64,000 nucleotides of DNA. Source: an uncultured Clostridia bacterium. Its GTDB lineage: Bacteria > Bacillota > Clostridia > Oscillospirales > Acutalibacteraceae. Location: NCBI GenBank assembly GCA_946484175.1, contig CAMLSX010000009.1:1-64000 (forward strand), in the 5' to 3' direction. The notes under the pieces were generated by a model. That model saw only the letters and a program-made list of their open reading frames with translations, made no database searches and had not been told where the DNA came from. Each line of letters begins with the position of its first letter. Position 1 is the stretch's first letter. Of this stretch, positions 54,063 through 64,000 are shown piece after piece. The translations under genes were made by a program, and so were the position numbers.

Positions 54063-54728
54063 ATGTTTGCAATTGCGATTGATGGGCCTGCCGGTGCAGG
54101 AAAGAGCAGCGCTGCCAAAGCAGCCGCGAAAAAATTAGGATTTATTTATGTGGATACCGGTGCACTGTACCGTACCATCGGCCTGTATATGATGCGTAAC
54201 CATATTCCTATGGAAGAACCGGAAAAGGTTGCCGCTGCACTTGCAGGTGTCCAGATCGAATTGGGATTCCGTGAAGATGGACAGCATGTCTTCCTCGGCG
54301 GAGAAGATGTTTCTGAGTATATCCGCACTCCGGAAATTTCCATGGCAGCTTCCCGTGTATCGGCAATTCCGCAGGTACGGGCCTTTTTGTTCGATTTGCA
54401 GCGTTCGCTGGCAGAAAAGAATAATGTCCTGATGGATGGCCGCGACATCGGTACCGTAGTGCTGCCAAATGCACAGGTGAAAATTTTCCTTACCGCTTCT
54501 GCCGAAGAACGTGCGCGCCGCCGTTGTTTAGAGCTGGAGCAGAAAGGGGAGCCGGTCACCTATGAAGAAGTGCTGGCAGATATTCAAAAACGCGATTATC
54601 AGGATTCCCATCGTGAGATTGCACCCCTGGTTCCTGCAGAGGACGCTGTGATTGTGGATACCAGCAATTGTGACCTGAAAGGGGCAGTTGAACAGATTTT
54701 GCAAATCGTTTACAAAAAATTGCCATAA
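54063..54728 (+). CDS. cmk: Cytidylate kinase
   Basis: Cmk phosphorylates CMP and dCMP. The 221-residue P-loop protein shows AIDGPAGAGKSSAAKAAAKK (Walker A), VDTGALYRTIG, MDGRDIGTVVLPNA and the lid region around DYQDSHREIAPLVPAEDA. ATG at 54063 follows AAAAAGGAG. It lies 19 bases after the flavoprotein gene and starts the common Clostridial run cmk - plsC - ispH/S1. Confidence 0.96.
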   Translation: MFAIAIDGPAGAGKSSAAKAAAKKLGFIYVDTGALYRTIGLYMMRNHIPMEEPEKVAAALAGVQIELGFREDGQHVFLGGEDVSEYIRTPEISMAASRVSAIPQVRAFLFDLQRSLAEKNNVLMDGRDIGTVVLPNAQVKIFLTASAEERARRRCLELEQKGEPVTYEEVLADIQKRDYQDSHREIAPLVPAEDAVIVDTSNCDLKGAVEQILQIVYKKLP

Positions 54729-54733
54729 AAGCT

Positions 54734-54763
54734 TTGATTTTTTAGAACAAGACGGTATATAAT
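54734..54763 (+). promoter_or_regulatory. Promoter before the plsC pair
   Basis: TTGATT, an 18-nt spacer and perfect TATAAT just after cmk. Confidence 0.75.
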
Positions 54764-54877
54764 ATGTAGTATGTTTATTGATTGTGGGAGAAAAGAACAC
54801 CAGCTTTTTTCCGCCTGCTTTGGTAAGCAGAAATACAGGCGTCTGGACTCGCAGATTGCCGGGAATGAGGGAAAGTC

Positions 54878-55513
54878 ATGAAGCATACTCCATTATACCA
54901 GGTGGGCAGAGTTATTGTCCCGCCCATCTTCCGAATTGGAAATCCACTGATTGTGAATGGCACGGAAAAAATGCCTCCGAAAGGCCGGGTCGTCATTTGT
55001 TGTAATCATGTTACAATGAAAGACCCCATCTTTATTTCCTCTGTGCACAAACGCCAGATTAATTATATGGCAAAAGCAGAACTGTTTGAAAACAAATTTG
55101 TCGGCGGTGTCATTCGCTCATTGGGCGCTTTTCCTGTACACAGAGGGCAAGGCGGCGACGTTGACGCAATGGCATCTGCACGCCGTTTGTTGGAAGAAGA
55201 AAGAGTTGTTGGAATTTTTATTGAAGGAACCCGTTCCCGTACTGGTCAGTTGCTGAAGCCTAAAACCGGTGCGGTAATTCTAGCACACGAAACCCACTCT
55301 CCGATTCTTCCCATGTGTATCACGGCGCCGGATGGAAAAGTTCCTTCCGCATTTCAAAAAGTTGCCATCTCCTGTGGAGATCTGATTTTGCCGGAAGAAC
55401 TTGGTGTTGAAGATGGGAATATTTCTTCTTACCGCAAAGCGTCACGGCTGGTGATGAGCCGGATTGCTGAGATGCGTGAGCGGGATATGCTGGCCTTAAA
55501 AAAAGAAAACTGA
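54878..55513 (+). CDS. plsC: 1-acyl-sn-glycerol-3-phosphate acyltransferase (first copy)
   Basis: This 211-residue acyltransferase makes phosphatidic acid, the substrate of CdsA. The NHxxxxD motif is CNHVTMKDP and the FxEGTRSR motif is FIEGTRSRTG. A short hydrophobic N-terminus allows membrane association. GAGGGAAA precedes the ATG. A second PlsC-type gene follows after 19 bases. Confidence 0.92.
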   Translation: MKHTPLYQVGRVIVPPIFRIGNPLIVNGTEKMPPKGRVVICCNHVTMKDPIFISSVHKRQINYMAKAELFENKFVGGVIRSLGAFPVHRGQGGDVDAMASARRLLEEERVVGIFIEGTRSRTGQLLKPKTGAVILAHETHSPILPMCITAPDGKVPSAFQKVAISCGDLILPEELGVEDGNISSYRKASRLVMSRIAEMRERDMLALKKEN

Positions 55514-55532
55514 TTCTGAAAGGGGGAAACAA

Positions 55533-56159
55533 ATGCTGTATCGTTTTGGAAGATGGCTTTTGTTTCCTCTTGCAAAAATTATTTTTTCTCTGCGGATTAC
55601 AGGACGGGAAAATCTCCCGCAGAAGGGCGGCTTTATTCTTTGCAGCAATCATCGTTCTGTTTGCGATCCCTGTTTTCTGGCTGCGGCATCTTGGCCCCTT
55701 TTTTCCCAAAAGGACGAACGGAAGTCACCGGTGCGCTTTATGGGAAAGTCAGAACTTTTTACCGAGCATGGAAAGTCAGTTGCATGGCTGCTGAGAAAAC
55801 TGGGTGCATTTCCGGTGGAGCGGGATTCTGCTGATCTGGGAGCAATTCGTCGGGCCTGCCAGATTTTGCAAAACGGGGAAGTCCTCGGGATTTTCCCGCA
55901 GGGGCGTTGTGTACCGGAAGGTGTTCCGTTCCGACCAAAATCCGGTGCAGCACTAATCGCTGTACATGCCGCAGTACCGGTAGTTCCGGTATGTATTTGT
56001 ATTCACGGAAAAGTACATGCTTTTTCAAAGGCAGAAGTGCGAATCGGAAAGCCCATCATGTTGTACAAAGAAGAAGGTCTTTCTGAAAAAATGCAGATCC
56101 GTCAGCTGACACGGCGGATTGCAGAAGAAATCAATATACTGTTGGAGGAAAAGACTTGA
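55533..56159 (+). CDS. 1-acyl-sn-glycerol-3-phosphate acyltransferase family protein (second copy)
   Basis: This 208-residue PlsC-family protein has SNHRSVCDP (NHxxxxD) and FPQGRCVPEG in place of FxEGTR, so Glu is replaced by Gln in the second motif. That change may alter acyl or acceptor specificity. The N-terminus (LYRFGRWLLFPLAKIIFSL) is membrane-embedded. AAAGGGGGAAA precedes the ATG. The stop overlaps the ispH start by four bases. Confidence 0.88.
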   Translation: MLYRFGRWLLFPLAKIIFSLRITGRENLPQKGGFILCSNHRSVCDPCFLAAASWPLFSQKDERKSPVRFMGKSELFTEHGKSVAWLLRKLGAFPVERDSADLGAIRRACQILQNGEVLGIFPQGRCVPEGVPFRPKSGAALIAVHAAVPVVPVCICIHGKVHAFSKAEVRIGKPIMLYKEEGLSEKMQIRQLTRRIAEEINILLEEKT

Positions 56160-58147
56160 GTATTCGATTAGCCAAAAGCGCGGGGTTCTGTTTCGGTGTA
56201 AACCGCGCGGTGGAAATGGTATACCGCCTGTTGGAAGAGGGGAAACAGGTTTACACGCTGGGGCCAATCATTCATAACCCCCAGTTGGTTGGAGAACTCT
56301 CCGGGCGTGGCGTACAGATTGTTTCTGAACCAGAAGAAGTTCCCGCCGGAGGTACATTGGTTATCCGTTCCCACGGTGTACCGCAGCAGGTAATGGACCG
56401 GGCGAAAAACTGCGGCATTGACTGCGCGGATGCTACCTGTCCATTCGTGGCCAAAATTCATAAAATCGTCCGCAAAGCTTCTGCTGAAGGGAAAGTTGTG
56501 TTGGTAGCTGGAGATGCCCATCATCCCGAAGTAGAGGGGATTTTAGGGCATTGCAATACACGTTACTATGTATTTAAAAACCGCGATGAACTAAAAGAAA
56601 TTAACCACAACCATCCAGAATTGTTTAATTTGCCGGTTTGTGTCGTTTCACAAACCACATTTAATGGCTTGGAATGGGAAAATTGTTTGGAAATAATCGA
56701 AAAGGTATATACAAACGATTCGATTTTTGGTACAATATGTAATGCGACCGCTCAGCGGCAGGCTGAAGCTGTTGCATTGGCGAGAACGTCCGACCTGATG
56801 ATTGTGATTGGTGGAAGGCAGAGCTCCAATACAGCAAAGCTTCAGGAGGTCTGTTCCCCGTATTGCCGGACGTTTCTGATAGAAACCGCTGCAGAGCTGC
56901 GTCCGCTTCTGCATGAATCGGGCATTGTTCTTTCGGACGCAAACGTCGGTATCACTGCAGGTGCTTCAACACCTGCAAGCATAATAAAGGAGGTACTAGT
57001 TACCATGACTGAAATCATTGAAGGCGCTGTTCAAAATTCTACGGAGGTAACCGAATCCAGCTTTGCGGAGATGCTTGAAGAATCTCTCAAGAGTTTTAAT
57101 ACAGACGATAAGGTTCACGGTGTTGTTGTCGGTATTACCCCGAACGAGGTTCAGGTGGAAGTTGGCCGCAAGCAGGCTGGTTTTATTCCCGTATCCGAGC
57201 TCTCTGCCGATCCGAACGTTAAGCCGGAGGATGTGGTAAAGATCGGTGACGAGATGGATCTGCTCATCATGCGCACCAACGACCAGGAAGGCACCATCAT
57301 GCTTTCCAAGAAGCGTTATGACAGCATCAAGGGCTGGGAAGCTGTTGCTGCTGCTGAAGAGAGCCAGGAAGTTCTGACCGGTGTTGTCACCGAGGTCATC
57401 AAGGGCGGTGTGATCGCTGTTACCAATGGCATCCGCGTGTTTATCCCTGCTTCTCAGGCTACCGCTTCCCGTGGAGACAGCCTGGACGAGCTGCTGAAGA
57501 AGGAAGTTCAGTTCCGCATTATCGAAGTGAACCGTTCTCGCCGCCGCGCTGTCGGTTCTATCCGTTCCGTGCTGAAGGATCTGCGCAAGGCTCAGGCTGA
57601 GAAGTTCTGGGAGACCGCAGAAGAGGGCAAGGAGTACACCGGTGTTGTGAAGTCCCTGACCGCTTATGGCGCATTTGTTGACCTGGGCGGCATCGACGGC
57701 ATGATCCACATCTCTGAACTGTCTTGGACTCGCGTGAAGCATCCCTCCGAGGTTGTTAACGTTGGCGATACCGTGAAGGTTTACATCAAGGGTCTGGATC
57801 GCGAGAAGGGCAAGATTTCTCTGGGCTACAAGCGTTCCGAGGACAACCCCTGGAACATTTTGGAGCGTGAATATCCCGCAGGCACCATCTGCGACGTGAC
57901 TGTTGTCGGCATGACCACCTTTGGTGCATTTGCCCGCATCATTCCCGGCATCGATGGCCTGATTCACATTTCCCAGATCGCTGATCACCGCATTGAGAAG
58001 CCGCAGGATGTGCTGAAGGTTGGCGACGTGGTGAAGGTAAAGATCACTGAGATCGACTTCGAGAAGAAGCGCGTTTCCCTGTCCATCCGTGCTGCTGCTG
58101 AAGAAGAGAAGGCAGACACCGTTGAGGAAGAGGCTTCTGAGGAATAA
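56156..58147 (+). CDS. ispH/rpsA: HMBPP reductase IspH fused to ribosomal protein S1
   Basis: This 663-residue fusion has IspH, the terminal MEP enzyme (residues 1 to about 283), with 4Fe-4S ligands in GFCFGVNRA (C12), DATCPF (about C95) and ICNATAQRQ (about C195), plus HGVPQQV and SQTTFNG. The remainder is S1-like with four S1 repeats (for example [20 protein letters not shown]) and an acidic tail. TTG at 56156 starts translation, overlapping the previous stop. An AAAGGAGG site and ATG lie at the junction (56986-57005), with an abrupt rise in codon bias after it, so free S1 could also be made. Confidence 0.95.
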   Translation: MSIRLAKSAGFCFGVNRAVEMVYRLLEEGKQVYTLGPIIHNPQLVGELSGRGVQIVSEPEEVPAGGTLVIRSHGVPQQVMDRAKNCGIDCADATCPFVAKIHKIVRKASAEGKVVLVAGDAHHPEVEGILGHCNTRYYVFKNRDELKEINHNHPELFNLPVCVVSQTTFNGLEWENCLEIIEKVYTNDSIFGTICNATAQRQAEAVALARTSDLMIVIGGRQSSNTAKLQEVCSPYCRTFLIETAAELRPLLHESGIVLSDANVGITAGASTPASIIKEVLVTMTEIIEGAVQNSTEVTESSFAEMLEESLKSFNTDDKVHGVVVGITPNEVQVEVGRKQAGFIPVSELSADPNVKPEDVVKIGDEMDLLIMRTNDQEGTIMLSKKRYDSIKGWEAVAAAEESQEVLTGVVTEVIKGGVIAVTNGIRVFIPASQATASRGDSLDELLKKEVQFRIIEVNRSRRRAVGSIRSVLKDLRKAQAEKFWETAEEGKEYTGVVKSLTAYGAFVDLGGIDGMIHISELSWTRVKHPSEVVNVGDTVKVYIKGLDREKGKISLGYKRSEDNPWNILEREYPAGTICDVTVVGMTTFGAFARIIPGIDGLIHISQIADHRIEKPQDVLKVGDVVKVKITEIDFEKKRVSLSIRAAAEEEKADTVEEEASEE

Positions 58148-58158
58148 TTCTGTGTATC

Positions 58159-58196
58159 GCAGCCCCTTTCACCCTGCCGTGAGAGGGGCTGCTTTT
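58159..58196 (+). terminator. Terminator after ispH/S1
   Basis: GCAGCCCCTTTCAC pairs with GTGAGAGGGGCTGC (one mismatch) and is followed by TTTT. Confidence 0.88.
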
Positions 58197-58313
58197 CTCA
58201 AATTTGCCGGTTTCGCTTTTTGTGGATGAAATCTATTCATTTGGAAAATATATTTTTAAAGAATAAGAGTCATCAACCGGCCTTTTAAAATGATTGAAGT
58301 GGAGGATGTAACA

Positions 58314-58517
58314 ATGGCTGCTATTACAAAAGATACCATTATTGGCGATATTCTGGACATCGACCGCACCACTGCGCCCTTCTTCCTGGAGATGGGAATG
58401 CATTGCCTGGGCTGCCCCTCTGCTCGTGGCGAAACACTGGAACAGGCTTGCCTGGTACACGGTGTCAGCGTTGACGAGTTGGTTGCAAAGCTGAACGCAC
58501 ACATTGAGGGCAAATAA
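58314..58517 (+). CDS. DUF1858 domain protein
   Basis: This 67-residue protein consists of one DUF1858 domain, recognised by ITKDTIIGDILDI...FFLEMGMHCLGCPSARGETLEQAC (read in parts). It has a CLGC pair, which in relatives of this family is linked to hybrid cluster-type or redox proteins. ATG at 58314 is chosen because GTGGAGGATG lies upstream. Function is unknown. Confidence 0.85.
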   Translation: MAAITKDTIIGDILDIDRTTAPFFLEMGMHCLGCPSARGETLEQACLVHGVSVDELVAKLNAHIEGK

Positions 58518-58543
58518 TCTGCCGTTTGTGTTTCAGATGGTTG

Positions 58544-58593
58544 CCGTCCGGTAGAAGTATCCCTGTGCGGGATTGTCTGCCGGGCGGTTTTTT
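58544..58593 (+). terminator. Terminator after the DUF1858 gene
   Basis: CCGTCCGG pairs with CCGGGCGG (one mismatch) with an inner ATCCC/GGGAT stem, followed by TTTTTT. Confidence 0.75.
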
Positions 58594-58649
58594 GTGTCAG
58601 GAAGTGCGGCAAATAGTTGCCGTTTTGAAAGGGGAAAGGGGTTTTCACT

Positions 58650-59357
58650 ATGCGTATATTTCAACTGGATCCACGGCTTCAGCTGTGCGCGGATTGGGTT
58701 CGCCAAGATGCCAAGCTGGCAGATATCGGTACAGACCACGCTTATCTGCCGGTATGGCTGGTATCAATGGGAATTTGCCCCCGTGCCGTGGCGGTGGATG
58801 TCCGGGAAGGGCCTCTGGAACGCGCGCGGGAAAACGTCACTCGCTATGGAATGGCAGATAAAATTCGCCTTTCCCTTTCCAGCGGTCTGACAGATGTACA
58901 GCCCGAAGATGCTGACGATATTATTATTGCCGGAATGGGTGGGGAGCTGATTGCAGAAATTCTTCACCAGGCACCATGGGTTAGAGATGAAACAAAGCGT
59001 CTGATTTTACAGCCTATGACCACAGCCAAAGAGCTTCGTCTCTGGTTGCAGGAAAATGGCTTTGCTTTGATTCGGGAAGAATGTGTCCGCAGCGAAGGAA
59101 AAATCTATTCCGTTATGCAGGCATCTTATGCACCTGAAAAAGCGGACTCTTTTCAGAATCAGGAGCTGTATCCCTATATTGGTTTGCTCACTGGAAAAAC
59201 TGCGGAAGAACAGGAGTATATCCGGAAAGTGATGCATCGTCTTTCCAAAAAACTGCTCGGCTGCCGCCACCGTCAGGACGAAGCGGGTGCTGAAAAAATT
59301 GAACGGACTTTGTGCCAACTGGAAAAAATGGCTGGAACGGAAACGGAGGAATCATAA
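58650..59357 (+). CDS. trmK: tRNA (adenine(22)-N(1))-methyltransferase
   Basis: TrmK methylates A22 of tRNAs in Gram-positive bacteria. The 235-residue protein has the SAM-binding start LADIGTDHAYLPVWLV, AVDVREGPLERA, and IIAGMGGELIAEIL, LQPMTTAKELRLWL, all typical of TrmK. A helical C-terminal domain binds tRNA. It overlaps the Nif3-like gene by one base (TAATG), the usual partnership. Confidence 0.95.
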   Translation: MRIFQLDPRLQLCADWVRQDAKLADIGTDHAYLPVWLVSMGICPRAVAVDVREGPLERARENVTRYGMADKIRLSLSSGLTDVQPEDADDIIIAGMGGELIAEILHQAPWVRDETKRLILQPMTTAKELRLWLQENGFALIREECVRSEGKIYSVMQASYAPEKADSFQNQELYPYIGLLTGKTAEEQEYIRKVMHRLSKKLLGCRHRQDEAGAEKIERTLCQLEKMAGTETEES

Positions 59358-60124
59358 TGGCTTCGGTTCAGGAAATCTACGAGTACATCAATACCTTTGC
59401 GCCTTTTGCGGAAGCACTGGATTTCGACAATCCCGGCCTGCTGGCTGGTGACGGTGCACAGGAAGTGAAAACTGCGTTGCTGGCGCTGGATATTACCGCT
59501 CCGGTAGTGGAGGAAGCCGTACAAAAGGGCGCACAACTCATTGTCAGCCATCATCCGGTTATCTTTGCGCCTCTGCGCAAACTGAAAAAGAACAGTGTCC
59601 CGTGGCTGCTGGCGCATTATGACCTTTCGGCAATCTGTGCCCACACCAATCTGGATATGACTCCTGACAGCGGTGTGAATGTGGCTCTTTCTCAGGCGCT
59701 TGGAATGGTGAATTGTCGGGGAATCTGTCCGCATGGCTGCGGATTTGAGGCGATGGTGGGACAATTGCCTGAAGAAATGGAACCCGATGCTTTTGCCCGC
59801 CATGTAAAGCAGTCGCTGCATTGCGATGGCGTATGTTTTGTGCCAGGAAATCGGAAAATAAAAACAGTGGGGCTTTGCAGCGGCGCTGGCGCTGATTATC
59901 TGGAACCTGCTCTTGCGGAAGGCGCAGATGCTTTTGTGACTGGCGAGGTCAAGCATCATCAGTTTCTGTTGGCTCGAGAGCTTGGTGCTACCATGATTGA
60001 GGGAGGACATTTCCACACAGAAACGGTAGTCCTTCCGCTGCTTGCTCAAAAGCTGACAGAGAAGTTTCCCCACGTACACTGGCTGATTGCAGAGGCCAAC
60101 ACCGCACCGGAAGAATTCTGCTGA
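59357..60124 (+). CDS. Nif3-like dinuclear metal-binding protein
   Basis: This 255-residue protein is of the Nif3/DUF34 family, often labelled GTP cyclohydrolase I type 2. Metal ligands are visible in LIVSHHPVIF, AHTNLD, and the C-terminal EGGHFHTE. No firm function is known for the family as a whole; association with trmK is very conserved. ATG at 59357 follows GGAGG by seven bases. Confidence 0.9.
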   Translation: MASVQEIYEYINTFAPFAEALDFDNPGLLAGDGAQEVKTALLALDITAPVVEEAVQKGAQLIVSHHPVIFAPLRKLKKNSVPWLLAHYDLSAICAHTNLDMTPDSGVNVALSQALGMVNCRGICPHGCGFEAMVGQLPEEMEPDAFARHVKQSLHCDGVCFVPGNRKIKTVGLCSGAGADYLEPALAEGADAFVTGEVKHHQFLLARELGATMIEGGHFHTETVVLPLLAQKLTEKFPHVHWLIAEANTAPEEFC

Positions 60125-60157
60125 TTTTAACCATATCCCGGAAAGGGAGGATTTAAC

Positions 60158-63072
<2,915 letters not shown>

Positions 63073-63088
63073 AAAGCCGGAAAATGGC

Positions 63089-63117
63089 TTGAAACCTTTG
63101 GAAATCCCTGTTATAAT
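63089..63117 (+). promoter_or_regulatory. Promoter of yajC
   Basis: TTGAAA, a 17-nt spacer and TATAAT immediately after tgt. Confidence 0.85.
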
Positions 63118-63149
63118 TGAAATATTCTGTTGGAGGTGTAAAAAGTAAC

Positions 63150-63476
63150 ATGAATCAGTATTTCCTTTTGTCCGGAGATCAGGGTGGTACCAGCGGTATC
63201 ATTATGATGGTCTTGATGTATGCCCTGCTGTTTGGCGCATTGTATTTCATTTTCTTCCGTCCTCAGTCCAAGAAGAGAAAAAAAGAGGACAAAATGCGTA
63301 AAGATGCCCGTATCGGTGATGAAATCACCACGATTGGCGGTATCTGCGGTCGTATTGTCGGTATCAAGGAAGATACCGAGACACTGATTATCGAAACCGG
63401 TACTGATCGCAGCAAGCTGCGTATTAAGCGCTGGGCAATTGGCAGCGTGGAAACTATCCACGACGATGCAGAATAA
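63150..63476 (+). CDS. yajC: Preprotein translocase subunit YajC
   Basis: YajC is a small accessory subunit of the Sec-DF translocase. The 108-residue protein has one N-terminal membrane helix (IIMMVLMYALLFGALYFIFF) followed by the family signature RPQSKKRK and the beta domain IGDEITTIGGICGRI. ATG at 63150 follows TTGGAGGTG. An attenuator-like hairpin lies between it and the next gene. Confidence 0.95.
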   Translation: MNQYFLLSGDQGGTSGIIMMVLMYALLFGALYFIFFRPQSKKRKKEDKMRKDARIGDEITTIGGICGRIVGIKEDTETLIIETGTDRSKLRIKRWAIGSVETIHDDAE

Positions 63477-63507
63477 TTTCTGTATAGCCTGAAAAGAGAA
63501 TAAAATT

Positions 63508-63561
63508 CCCCCTTTCGGAATACGTATCTATCAGATCGGTTTCTGTAAGGGGGATTTTTTT
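63508..63561 (+). terminator. Terminator whose right arm is the RBS of the next gene
   Basis: CCCCCTT (63508-63514) pairs with AAGGGGG (63547-63553), extended by flanking AT pairs, followed by seven T's (63555-63561) that touch the ATG at 63562. AAGGGGG is also the only ribosome binding site of the following gene, so the hairpin could end transcription or hide the site. Confidence 0.75.
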
Positions 63562-63972
63562 ATGAAAACGGGTGATCAAAAAGTTAAGCAACTGGTAAAA
63601 GCACTCTTGATCGGCTGTAGCTGTGGAATTGCAGTATGTGGGGTACTGTTGATTTCTACTGCTGCGGTATTTACTTCCATGGAATGTATTGTATACCCTG
63701 CACTGGGGCCGATTACGCTGGTCGCTGCTGTGTTGGGTGGGCTGCTCGCTGGGTTTGTTTCTGCCCGAATCGCACAGCGAATGGGGTTAATTGTTGGGAC
63801 AGGAGCTGCTTTTGGCATGGTACTGCTTTTCCTGTTGAGCGGGTTGCTGTTGTGCGGTGAGCAAGAGCTTTCTCCAACTGCTGCATTGACAAAAATAATT
63901 GCAATACTGCTGGCCGGTGCGGTTGGCGGTGCAGCCGGAGTAGGTAAAAAACAAAAAATACGCAGAAGATAG
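63562..63972 (+). CDS. TIGR04086 family membrane protein
   Basis: This 136-residue protein has about four membrane helices (for example ALLIGCSCGIAVCGVLLIS, ITLVAAVLGGLLAGFVSARIA with Gly-rich turns) and a basic tail KKQKIRRR. Its location straight after yajC fits the TIGR04086 family, whose function is unknown. The ribosome binding site lies in a terminator stem. Confidence 0.8.
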   Translation: MKTGDQKVKQLVKALLIGCSCGIAVCGVLLISTAAVFTSMECIVYPALGPITLVAAVLGGLLAGFVSARIAQRMGLIVGTGAAFGMVLLFLLSGLLLCGEQELSPTAALTKIIAILLAGAVGGAAGVGKKQKIRRR

Positions 63973-64000
63973 GAAAATAGACTTCCTTTTGTCGAAGTGT

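Noticed and set aside
54778..55005. A 75-codon frame before the first plsC
   Set aside because: It overlaps the plsC start in another frame, has a poor ribosome binding site and no recognisable features.

Overview
The window looks like the chromosomal core of a low-to-mid GC Gram-positive anaerobe of the class Clostridia, most likely an Oscillospiraceae/Ruminococcaceae-type gut bacterium. The grounds are a Gram-positive PolC-type DNA polymerase III, an IspH-ribosomal protein S1 fusion, GatCAB transamidosome genes, TrmK, RqcH, a YajC/TIGR04086 pair, strong AAGGAGG ribosome binding sites with frequent GTG and TTG starts, and sigma-A-type promoters with 17-18 nt spacers. The species assignment is inference. 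I see no rRNA, tRNA, IS element, prophage or CRISPR array.

Layout. 1-6.5 kb: the 3' part of murC, a GNAT acetyltransferase, a PurF-like protein without its catalytic cysteine, prfC and a metallophosphoesterase. 6.5-10.4 kb, minus strand: gatCAB and mntP. 10.6-13.6 kb: glpK, then hisH-hisF with their own promoter. 14-28.6 kb: a conserved information/envelope block, rpsB-tsf-(CofE-like)-pyrH-frr-uppS-cdsA-dxr-rseP-ispG-polC. 28.7-35.9 kb: the main histidine operon hisZ-hisG-(methyltransferase)-hisD-hisC-hisB-hisA/I-hisE, in which hisA and hisI are fused. 35.9-40.6 kb: a BtuCD/MolBCA-type ABC importer operon behind a near-canonical ModE-type operator, followed by a ModE-like HTH protein, a THEP1-like NTPase, and a DUF4430 lipid-anchored or membrane-anchored protein with an ECF S component. 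40.8-54.7 kb: HAD phosphatase, MreB-type actin, ligA, a chromosomal TetM-like GTPase, galactokinase, a degenerate GT2 protein, a DUF5685/J-protein/membrane protein cluster, an RpiR regulator with a flavoprotein, and cmk. 54.9-64 kb: two tandem PlsC acyltransferases, ispH-S1, a DUF1858 protein, trmK, a Nif3-like protein, rqcH, tgt, yajC and a TIGR04086 membrane protein.

Functional themes. MEP-pathway genes (dxr, ispG, ispH) are spread through envelope and translation operons. All histidine steps from HisG to HisD except histidinol-phosphate phosphatase are encoded in two loci (12.2-13.6 and 28.7-35.9 kb). Translation and rescue functions (prfC, frr, tsf, rpsB, S1, RqcH, TrmK, Tgt, GatCAB) are heavily represented.

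The most interesting items are the ModE-box transporter operon with its 101-nt out-of-frame ModE/NTPase overlap, the internal translation start for S1 inside the IspH-S1 fusion, the DUF5685/J-protein pair with isoprenoid-synthase-like acidic motif and Cys-rich tail, the Cys-less PurF paralogue, the CofE-like ligase inside the tsf-pyrH block, and a terminator whose stem doubles as the ribosome binding site of the next gene (63.5 kb).
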